Below are positions 35,201 through 43,337 of a DNA stretch of 64,000 bases, in pieces. The first letter of the stretch is position 1; every line of letters starts with the position of its first letter. Position numbers and translations under genes: made by a program. Under the pieces are notes generated by a model. The model was not told the DNA's origin and searched no databases. It saw only the letters and a program-made list of their open reading frames with translations. The DNA is from Linanthus parryae (taxonomy: Eukaryota > Streptophyta > Magnoliopsida > Ericales > Polemoniaceae): contig JALGPY010000002.1 of the NCBI GenBank assembly GCA_023055425.1, positions 141,171,927 to 141,235,926 on the forward strand, given 5' to 3'.

Positions 35201-36508
35201 CAGGTAATTATTTTGAGTGATATGCGCATACTAGGCTGTAGCTACTTAAGGCAAAATCATGACTGGTTTACTCGCATCCCAGGTCACGCTTCTCTTAAAG
35301 ATTTGCTTAGTGAGGATACACTGATAGGGCACGGTTCCACGTCCCTAGTGTACGATGAGGATACCTCAATCCCACCTTCGCGTGGAGGTGCTTGTTCTTA
35401 GCTTTAGTGAAGATAGCGAAATAACTTATAACACAAGTTACCTCACTTTATCGCATTTGGTATCGCAGGTCATGCTGAGGAACCTGAACTGGAGCAGAGA
35501 AGTCAACCTTCTGCATCCCATGTTCCAATTTCGAGCTCCCATGCCGAGAAGCCCGTCGCAGCTGCTGGACACGCAAGTGAGCAGCTCGAAGATGTCATCG
35601 AACTCTCCGATGATGTCGTAGCTGATGCTGTGCCGATGGACGAAGGTGTCCGTACTGGTGGTGAGGGAGAAAGGACAAGTGATGCTAACATTTTCGCATC
35701 TGGGAGTGTCCGCCCAGCGACTTCGGCTGTCCCTTCGCCTCCGGCGATGACTGAACCAGAAGCACCTATTCCTGCGTGGAGCATTTGGGGCTCGCAGGTT
35801 GGGAATGTAGTCGCAGCTGGTGCGGCCTACACTCTTCCTCCCGACTATGAGAGGTTGGAGCTCGCAGCTGATAGGAGAGCTATGGAGCGAGGGCAGTCTT
35901 CGAACAACCCAGTGGCCCGCATCCCTTCTCTTCATGAAATTCTGGAAGGCACTGGTAAGTAAAGATTTACCATTCGCACGTCGCATTATCTGCTTGCGAG
36001 TTCTGACATTATAACCATTTTTGATGTCTCAGGTTTGAAGCAAACCGATGTAGACTGGGTGGTTCGAATGCGTCTCAGATACCCCCGGTCGTTTGTGAGA
36101 TCTCTGGAGATCGGACCTTTTGACAGGAGGCTATTCCTTACTGAAGCCATCTGGATAATGGAGCAGCTGTCTGCGGCTACACCTGCGACCATTTCGGCCC
36201 AGAGTGCTGAATTGCTGTGTGGCATGTGCCAAAATCTCCTGTTCAAAGTCCAAGGCAGACTTGGTTTCAAATTACTCAAAGACAGAGTTACACTGATTCG
36301 TGCAGCTGTAACTTTGAATCTCGGTCACCAGAATCTCGCAGCTGAGATGCAGAAGGTGGAGCAGCAAAAGCAAAAGGCTGATGAAGCTTTGAAGCTGTAT
36401 CATGAAATGAATGCCAAGTGCGAGCAACTGAAGCAAGAAGTGAAACAAGTGGAGAAGCTGAGCGAGCAGTTCGGGCCCCAAGACTCCTTAATCAAGAATT
36501 TGTTTTGA
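32232..36508 (+). CDS. Spliced antisense gene with a plant mobile domain, inside the Tat element
   Basis: Six coding exons: 32232-34112, 34186-34654, 34733-35203, 35283-35387, 35469-35954, 36033-36508. The five introns are 73, 78, 79, 81 and 78 nt, all GT..AG (donors gtaagc, gtactt, gtaatt, gtgctt, gtaagt). Exons total 3888 nt with no internal stop, giving 1295 residues. The ATG context is good (caggaATGGCC) and it follows a likely leader-intron acceptor. Residues about 55-460 fit the plant mobile domain (aminotransferase-like family, PF10536): 'THTFHFAEFEAAPTLEDVQM' and later 'LDQLVLAM', 'MWVFECWP'. The middle is Pro/Ser- and Lys-rich with NLS-like KRPRQK and AKRQKR, then acidic; the last exon has a probable coiled coil (Gln/Lys/Glu-rich, ending 'SLIKNLF'). 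Lab-studied relatives (MAIN/MAIL1) affect transposon silencing; the role here is unknown. It lies opposite the element's own genes, as extra ORFs of Tat elements such as Grande do. Confidence 0.9.
34113..34185 (+). other. Intron 1 of the antisense gene (coding introns)
   Basis: GAG/gtaagc ... tgtttag/TGT. Phase 0. Reading on through the intron meets a stop soon after the next exon begins in another frame, while splicing joins two long open frames. Confidence 0.88.
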
Positions 36509-37160
36509 CTTTTCGAATTTTGAAAAGAAAACAGGAAAATGGCTGAGACATTAATGTAATGTTTTGAAACATTAATGTAATATTGCTAGGGTTTCTCCCC
36601 CCCTTTTTTTTAACAACAAACAATGAGTTTGCCCGTTTTGCCCTTTTCGGGATTTGATTGGACATTTCTGTGCATATCCAATTATGACATCAGCAATTGA
36701 TTTTCTGCTTGATTTTCGCGCTAATTTCTCGGCAGATAAGCACGCTTCCGTTGGGAAGTCCATCCGAATCATGACTATCCGTCATTTATTAGGATACGCA
36801 ACTGAATCGTCGTAGCCTTTAGTAGGGTAATTGATTGTTACCGCTTTTCAAGGCGTAAGTGATTGAACTTACCCTCTTTTTGAATTTTGCTGACTCATCT
36901 TAGGCAACCGAAGAGTCTCCACAGGGCCTATATAAACCCTGTCTTTGCCATTTGGGTTCTTCATCCCAAACATGTGCTTTGCCGTGAGTCCTTACGACTG
37001 CTGGCTTCAACGCTTGTTTTTCGTTGATTCATGGCAACTTCAAGTTTTGAATCCTGAGTTTGCGCTTTGTGCTATAGAAATAGTTTCCAAGATCCACTTT
37101 ATGAGGCTTATTGCTGTTTATAACCATCATAAAGAGGATGCAGATAATACCTCATGTGTG
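36509..37160 (+). promoter_or_regulatory. 3' flank of the antisense gene with a TATA-like box
   Basis: AT-rich DNA with two 'attaatgtaat' repeats near 36549-36585 could serve polyadenylation of the antisense gene. At 36928-36937 a strong plant-like TATA box (CTATATAAAC) faces plus, set inside an inverted repeat (CAGGG...CCCTG). An open frame of 124 codons starts at 36945 but has no recognisable motif, so it is not called. The arrangement suggests a start point for a second antisense transcript (inference). Confidence 0.35.
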
Positions 37161-37440
37161 TTCGAAGAAATTTCTTCGTGTATTATGTGTGCAGGTCGTG
37201 TTTCCGGCCGCCTCGTGGCGAGGTGCAGCGCCGAAGTGACCGTGCTACCGTCTCGTAATGAACGGCGGAATTCTCCTCCAGCATCCCTGGAGGAGGGTTT
37301 CTTGCCTCTTCGTTCTTGAACTCAGGAGGCTCGCCAACGCCCTTGTCTATCAGGACAAGGAACTCAGTACCAGAGGAATGACGGCTTCCCCTGTTTTGCA
37401 CGACTGCATATGCCGGAACAGGTGGTTCCTCTGGTACATA
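37161..37440 (+). repeat. Block of consecutive inverted repeats
   Basis: In 280 bp there are four hairpin-forming palindromes in a row: CGAAGAAATTTCTTCG near 37163; CCTCCAG..CTGGAGG near 37275; CCTTGTC..GACAAGG at 37341-37360; and a 12-bp perfect pair GTACCAGAGGAA (37367-37378) with TTCCTCTGGTAC (37426-37437) enclosing a smaller CCTGTT/AACAGG pair. No protein is supported. Confidence 0.7.
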
Positions 37441-37899
37441 TCTTGATCAGACAGGGGTCTCGTCAGATCCTAAGATCTGTGGACGTAGATTCACCCAGAT
37501 CTTGCTGTTAGGGATGTAGCGAATGGCGAGTTGATCTTTTCGCAGATACATCCTACTTGCTACAGATCTTTGGCCGCAGATCTGCGTGCTGTGCTGCCGG
37601 TATCAGGACCGGTGGATTCTCTCTTTTCTTAGTCGAGAGTTCCCTTGGCGCATCTCTGGCTTACCAGCCATTTTTCTAATGTATTGTTAGCCATATTGGC
37701 TGCGTAGTTAGATGCGAGCTTTTCGCTTGTAAGCTGCTATCTAGACAGATAAATTGTAAGTCATTTGACTCATAATGATATATAGCTTTTGTATCATTTG
37801 CTCTCTTTGCAACAAAATACAATTTCGCCTGCGTTTCGGCTTGTTTAGCCTTGCATATTGCCATGTAATTATTTCGCACATGCGACATCAATGCGCAGA

Positions 37900-39380
37900 T
37901 GTTTCGCTAGATCATTCGAGATCGTAATTTCGCATCTGTGCCATCTTGACGGATGGGCTTGCAGGTGGTCGTTGTAAATCGTATGAGATCACGTTCACAA
38001 CTTTGCTATCGTAACAGATAGTTTTTAACAAATCAATTAAGATCATTGAGCGATGCGAATTGCTATCATAGAAGATAGGCTTTATTAAAGAATTGCTTGA
38101 GATAGTTTCTCGCATAAATTGCTATCGCAGCAGATAGACTTTTAGAAGATCTAGTAAGATGGTTCTGCAGTTACGTTGTCATCGTAACAGACGTGCTTGG
38201 GTGATCAACTAAAATCACTTTGCGTATAAATTGCTACCGTAACAGATAGGCTTGAGAAGATCATATAAAATCGCATTTGTATAAACCACTATCGTGAGAG
38301 ATAGGATTTTGATGATTGAGATTGGCTTAAAAAGATCATACAAGATCGTACTTGAGTAAACCGCTATCGTGAGAGATAGGATTTTGATAATCGATTGAGA
38401 TCGTTTTTGTATTTTTGCTGCTATCGTAGGAGATAGGCTTTCGGATGATCGCTTAAGATCGCATTTGCATCGGCTGCCATCATAAGGGATGGGCTTTAGA
38501 TGATCAATTAAGATCGCGTTTATGTTGACCGCTATCGTGAGAGATAGGCTTTGGATGATCATTTAAGATCGCATTTGCATTGGTTGCCATCGTAAGAGAT
38601 GGGCTTTTAGATGATCGATTAAGATCACGTTTATGTTAACTGCTATCGTGAGAGATAGGCTTTGGATGATCATTTAAGATCGCATTTGCATTGGTTGCCA
38701 TCGTAAGAGATGGGCTTTTAGATGATCAATTAAGATCACGTTTATGTTAACTGCTATCGTGAGAGATAGGCTTTGGATGATCATTTAAGATCGCATTTGC
38801 ATTGGTTGCCATCGTAAGAGATGGGCTTTTAGATGATCAATTAAGATCACGTTTATGTTGACTGCTATCGTGAGAGATAGGCTTTGGATGATCATTTAAG
38901 ATCGCATTTGCATTGGTTGCCATCGTAAGAGATGGGCTTTTAGATGATCAATTAAGATCACGTTTATGTTAACTGCTATCGTGAGAGATAGGCTTTGGAT
39001 GATCATTTAAGATCGCATTTGCATTGGTTGCCATCGTAAGAGATGGGCTTCAGATGATCGATTGAGATCGCGTTTGCTATCGTATGAGATAGGCTTTGAT
39101 GATCAATTAAGATCGCATTTGCGTTTGGCTGCTATCGTAAAAGATAGGCTTTAGATGATCGATTGAGATCGCGTTTGCTATCATATGAGATAGGCTTTGA
39201 TGATCAATTAAGATCGCGTTTGTATTTGCTGCTATCGTAAGAGATAGGCTTTGATGATCAGTTAAGATCGCGCTTGCATTTGGCTGCTATCGTAAAAGAT
39301 AGGCTTTAGGTGATCGATTGAGATCGCGTTTGCTATCGTATGAGATAGGCTTTGATGATCAATTAAGATCGCATTTGCAG
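37900..39380 (+). repeat. Tandem repeat array with hairpin-forming monomers
   Basis: Roughly 25 monomers of about 50-60 bp. The core from 38551 to about 39050 is a higher-order repeat of exactly 111 bp (block starts at 38551, 38662, 38773, 38884, 38995), each made of two diverged subunits. Each monomer has GATGATC..AAGATCGC spacers and a stem CTATC-loop-GATAG or CCATC-loop-GATGG. Arrays in the 3' non-coding part of Tat-lineage elements are known and can seed satellites; this is the same position. Confidence 0.93.
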
Positions 39381-39599
39381 CAAATAAATCGTTGTTAACA
39401 GTAATAACAAATTAATAAAATAGAGCGATATAAACAGCTAGAAATATGAACTTCTCATTTGGGAGAATTCTTTTATTATAGCATTCTCATATGGGAGGGA
39501 TAGGATTACAATCTTCTCATATGGGAGAGGAGATTGCGAATATCGTAGCCACATGAGACATTAAGCAACGTTATCATAAAACGTATGAAATAAGAGGAG
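39381..39599 (-). other. Spacer between tandem array and integrase
   Basis: Contains three short repeats of 'tctcatatggga' (about 39454-39520). No gene. Confidence 0.6.
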
Positions 39600-40439
39600 T
39601 CAAGGATAGTACTTCTTGATCCAGCGCATGTTGACTGAGCTTGGAGTTGAGGTTGTGCCGTGCAACCTTCGTATGCTGCAGTAGCCGCTGTCGAAGACTT
39701 CTGTGACTTCGAAGGGTCCTTCCCAATTAGCTGCGAACTTTGGGTGAGTTGCTTCTCGCATGCAGTGGTCAGATGCGCGCAAGACTAGGTCGCCAACTGC
39801 GAAATCCCTTCGCTGGACTGTCTTGTTATAGGCGCGAGCGATTCTTTCCTGGTACCGCTTGTTAGTCCTTTTGGCTTGTTCTCGCTTTTCTTCCAGCAAG
39901 ACTAAATCATGATCGCGTTGATTTTCATAGAGTGCATGGAAGGCCAGCCTTGCCGAATTGACTCTGACCTCCGCAGGTACCACAGCTTCGGCCCCATAAC
40001 ATAGTAGAAACGGCGAGGCCCCTGTAGGTGTCCTTGGAGAAGTTCTGTAGGCCCACAGAGCTATGTTAAGGGAGTCGGCCCACTTCTTGTGGTCATCTGC
40101 GACCATCTTGCTCAGAATTCTCAACAGCGTTTTGTTAGTTGCTTCGGCTTGTCCGTTTCCCTTTGGATAATAGGGGGTGGAGCATATTTGCCTGATATTG
40201 TACTCCGCGAGTTTCGTAGCTACCTGACGATTAACAAAAGGAGTACCGTTATCTGAAAGAATAGTATTTGGGATTCCGAACCTGCATACGATGTTTTCCT
40301 GGATGAAGTTAACCACAGCCAGCGCGTTTGCCGTCTTCAGTGGTATTGCTTCCACCCATTTGGTGAACAGCTCGGTTTCGGTGAGAATGAAATGGTTCCC
40401 ATGTGACGTTGGTCGGATGGGGCCGATGAAGTCCAAAGC
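39600..40439 (-). CDS. Tat integrase, catalytic core and C-terminus (after an in-frame TAG)
   Basis: Continues the pol frame directly after the TAG at 40442-40440. It has the integrase DDE triad: Asp in 'LDFIGPI', Asp in 'ILSDNGTPF', Glu in 'KGNGQAEATNKTLL', then a C-terminal region ending 'MRWIKKYYP'. It would join the element's cDNA to host DNA. The first codons are GCT TTG; the true start is upstream in pol. The stop replaces a position where many gypsy integrases have Trp (TGG to TAG is one change), so it is probably a recent mutation. About 278 residues, normal for this part. Confidence 0.92.
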   Translation of the reverse strand, partial: ALDFIGPIRPTSHGNHFILTETELFTKWVEAIPLKTANALAVVNFIQENIVCRFGIPNTILSDNGTPFVNRQVATKLAEYNIRQICSTPYYPKGNGQAEATNKTLLRILSKMVADDHKKWADSLNIALWAYRTSPRTPTGASPFLLCYGAEAVVPAEVRVNSARLAFHALYENQRDHDLVLLEEKREQAKRTNKRYQERIARAYNKTVQRRDFAVGDLVLRASDHCMREATHPKFAANWEGPFEVTEVFDSGYCSIRRLHGTTSTPSSVNMRWIKKYYP

Positions 40440-43337
40440 CTATGTGTGGAATGGCCATGGCGTTCCTAATGCATGTAGATCCACGGCGGGAGCGTGCACT
40501 AGGTTCCCTTTGAATTGGCATTCTTGGCAGCGTCGCACCTTGGTGCGGCAATCGACTTCCATCGTGGGCCAGAAGTATCCGATTGAGAGGAGTTGTCTGC
40601 ATAATTTCGCACCTCCCTGATGTTCCACCTGATGGGAAAGGTCCATGACTTCTTGTGCTTCCCTGCCGTCTAGGCATCGCAGCAAGTTGCCCTCGTGACC
40701 TCTTCGCCAGAGCAGGTTTTCCTGAACCACATATCGAGACGCTTTCCTTTTCAATTTGTCAGCTTCTTTTCTCGATTCTGGTACGGTGCCCTCGGTGAGG
40801 AATTCAAACAATGGCTTCCTCCAATCTGCGTCGTCATCGGTCAGAGCGACGAGTAGAGAGTCTTTGATTAGTGCGCAACTTTCGCACTTCCCTTGTATCA
40901 GGGCTGCAGCTGTTGACATGCCTGGCCAATGAATGCCATATCTCTGAGCTTTCCTGTAGATTGACACCTCGCTTTCTCCGCAAGCGTGTTGGTGAATCCT
41001 TTCTAACATCTGTTGTCCCTCTTGCTCGGAGACACACCGCATGAGTATTCCTCCAGGACCCTTGTAGTAAAGGGTGTTGTCGTGGATGCAGTATCCTTTC
41101 GTGAGTACCCAGCTTTCGCTGCTGGTACCTTTCGCAATAGCTTGCAAGATTGCTTTTCGCCAGTCTGCGTCATCCATGTGTTCATCGTCGCACGCATCTT
41201 CTGTTAATGCCGACGATGTTCGCACTTCGATGGAAATCCTTGCGGGGCATTTGTCTATGCTGACCTTAGATCCCAGAGTTGCTAAGGCGTCTGCATGCCT
41301 GTTGTCCGCTCGGGGCTTGTGCTCGTATTTCACGTCGCAGAATTGCTGCAACAGCTTTTGCACTAGGGTGCGGTATGGCAGGAGGTTAATCTCCTTTAAA
41401 CCATATTCGCCTGAGGCCTGCTTAACAATTAGTTTGGAATCTCCCATGACTGTTAAGTTGCTCACTTCCAAAGCTTTCGCCGCACGGAGGCCCGCGATCA
41501 GAGCCTCGTATTCCGCCTCATTGTTAGTGACAGCGAAGTTGAGTTTTGCGGACATCTGTATGACTTCCCCGTCCGGCTTTGTCAAGACTATCCCAATGCC
41601 TCCACCTTTTCTGGTTGACGAACCGTCGAAGTGGAGGGTCCAATAGGGCACGTCGATCGCGTAGATTTCAGGGCCTTCGAGCTCTTCCTCGATCGCAGGT
41701 TCGTGACTGTTGTCGGGAAATTGTGCTAACAGATCTGCTACTGCCTGCGACTTGATCGCTCTTGGTTTCACGCATGTGATATCGTATTGAGAGATGGTCA
41801 TATACCCCTTCGCCAATCTCCCACCCGGAGTAGTGTGAGTTAGCAGGTATCTTATGGGGTCGCTTTTGGTGACCACCACTACTTTGTGCGATGCAAAATA
41901 GTGTCTCAACTTCTCTATTACGAAGAATAAAGCAAGGCAATGACGTTCGATGTCTGTGTACCTTGATTCAGCAGGCTGCACAATGCGAGAGATGTAATAG
42001 ATGGGCCTCTCTTGGCCTTCATACACCTGAGCCAAGAGTGCTCCTATAGATTTCCTTGTCGATGTAAGGTATAGCAGAAGCGGTGATCCCAGTTGAGGCG
42101 CGATCATTATCTTTGGGGATGTGAGTAGCTCCTTTAGCTTTTCGAATGCGGCTTCGTGATCAGGAGCCCAGTTGTACGCGGCGTCCTTTTTGAGAAGAGT
42201 GCTGAAGCAGCATGTGATTTCGGCGATTGCTGGGATGAATCTCCGCAGATATGACAATTTTCCCAAGAATGTTTTCAAGGTACTTTGGTCGTGAGGTGGC
42301 GTCATGCTGGTGATGGCTGACACTTTCGCAGGGTCAGGCTCGATCCCTTGGCGATGGACTACGCATCCCAAAAACTTTCCCGAAGTCACGCCAAATGCGC
42401 ACTTCATGGGGTTCATTTTCAGTTGAAAGCTCCTGCATCTGTTGAATACCTTTCGCAGGTCTGCAAGGTGATCTGCTTCATACTTGGATTTGACTACCAA
42501 GTCATCCACATAGAATTCCACTTGTTTGTGCATCATGTCGTGGAATAGAGCCATCATGGCCCGCTGATAGGTTGCGCCTGCGTTCTTAAGACCGAATGGC
42601 ATTACCGTATAGTTGAATACCCCCACGGGAGTGATGAATGCAGTTTTCCTTGCATCATCGGGATCCATCTTGATTTGATTGTACCCGCTGAAGCCGTCCA
42701 TGAAACTGAACATGCGATGGCCTGCCGTTGAATCAATGAGCAAGTCGATGTTAGGCAGTGGGAAATCGTCCTTAGGACAGAAGCGATTGAGATCTCGGAA
42801 GTCCACGCAGATGCGGAGCTGTCCGTTCTTCTTCACCACTGGCACGATGTTGGCCAACCATGTGGGATGGTGATTTGGCTCTATGAACTTGGCGTCTAGG
42901 AGTTTGACAATCTCCTGTTTGATCTTCACGTTGAGCTCTGGCCTGAAGCTTCTGGTGCTTTGCTTGACCGGTTTAGACCCTGGGATGATGTCTAAACGGT
43001 GCATGGTGATGCTCGTGTCCAGACCCGGCATCTCGTCGTATTCCCATGCGAACACGTCCTTGTATTCGGTTAGGAGCTGCAGCAGTCCTTGTTCCTCTTT
43101 GCTTGTGAGGTCCGCACTCAGGAAGACTGGCCTTTTCTTTTCCTCGTTCGGGCTGAGGAACACTTCCTTAAGCTCTTGCTTTTGTGGTCTTGGCCTGTCT
43201 TCCATGCATTCGGGCGCTTCTTTGAGTTTCTCATCTAGAGTGCCCTGTGTTGGCTCTTCTGTCAGCGCAACTTGTTCGATTTGATTGATTTGCCCAGGGA
43301 CATCCCCATGCCCGTGTGAGGACGTCCCCGCGCACCT
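40440..43337 (-). CDS. Tat pol: reverse transcriptase, two RNase H domains, integrase zinc region
   Basis: Open from 43337 (just after the gag-protease TGA) to the TAG at 40440; the first Met is at 43205. Counting from that Met: RT about 75-300 with 'FYVDD' at 231-235; a gypsy RNase H about 370-480, whose first catalytic Asp region reads LYLTST and looks degenerate; an archaeal-type RNase H about 521-646 with D527, E565, D589 and D639; then two successive integrase N-terminal HHCC modules at about 677-780 and 790-900. The second RNase H places it in the Tat clade. The duplicated HHCC module is unusual. The frame is the same as gag-protease. Confidence 0.95.
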   Translation of the reverse strand, partial: RCAGTSSHGHGDVPGQINQIEQVALTEEPTQGTLDEKLKEAPECMEDRPRPQKQELKEVFLSPNEEKKRPVFLSADLTSKEEQGLLQLLTEYKDVFAWEYDEMPGLDTSITMHRLDIIPGSKPVKQSTRSFRPELNVKIKQEIVKLLDAKFIEPNHHPTWLANIVPVVKKNGQLRICVDFRDLNRFCPKDDFPLPNIDLLIDSTAGHRMFSFMDGFSGYNQIKMDPDDARKTAFITPVGVFNYTVMPFGLKNAGATYQRAMMALFHDMMHKQVEFYVDDLVVKSKYEADHLADLRKVFNRCRSFQLKMNPMKCAFGVTSGKFLGCVVHRQGIEPDPAKVSAITSMTPPHDQSTLKTFLGKLSYLRRFIPAIAEITCCFSTLLKKDAAYNWAPDHEAAFEKLKELLTSPKIMIAPQLGSPLLLYLTSTRKSIGALLAQVYEGQERPIYYISRIVQPAESRYTDIERHCLALFFVIEKLRHYFASHKVVVVTKSDPIRYLLTHTTPGGRLAKGYMTISQYDITCVKPRAIKSQAVADLLAQFPDNSHEPAIEEELEGPEIYAIDVPYWTLHFDGSSTRKGGGIGIVLTKPDGEVIQMSAKLNFAVTNNEAEYEALIAGLRAAKALEVSNLTVMGDSKLIVKQASGEYGLKEINLLPYRTLVQKLLQQFCDVKYEHKPRADNRHADALATLGSKVSIDKCPARISIEVRTSSALTEDACDDEHMDDADWRKAILQAIAKGTSSESWVLTKGYCIHDNTLYYKGPGGILMRCVSEQEGQQMLERIHQHACGESEVSIYRKAQRYGIHWPGMSTAAALIQGKCESCALIKDSLLVALTDDDADWRKPLFEFLTEGTVPESRKEADKLKRKASRYVVQENLLWRRGHEGNLLRCLDGREAQEVMDLSHQVEHQGGAKLCRQLLSIGYFWPTMEVDCRTKVRRCQECQFKGNLVHAPAVDLHALGTPWPFHT

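Noticed and set aside
35179..35203. Alternative donor at 35179 (gtaagt) in the antisense gene
   Set aside because: The donor matches consensus better, but joining it to the next acceptor puts a stop soon after; the donor at 35204 keeps the frame open.
36945..37319. 124-codon frame downstream of the TATA-like box
   Set aside because: No motif, it crosses the palindrome block, and open frames overlap on the other strand.
37900..39380. CRISPR-like array
   Set aside because: Repeats are contiguous with no unique spacers, diverged in pairs, and sit inside a plant retrotransposon.
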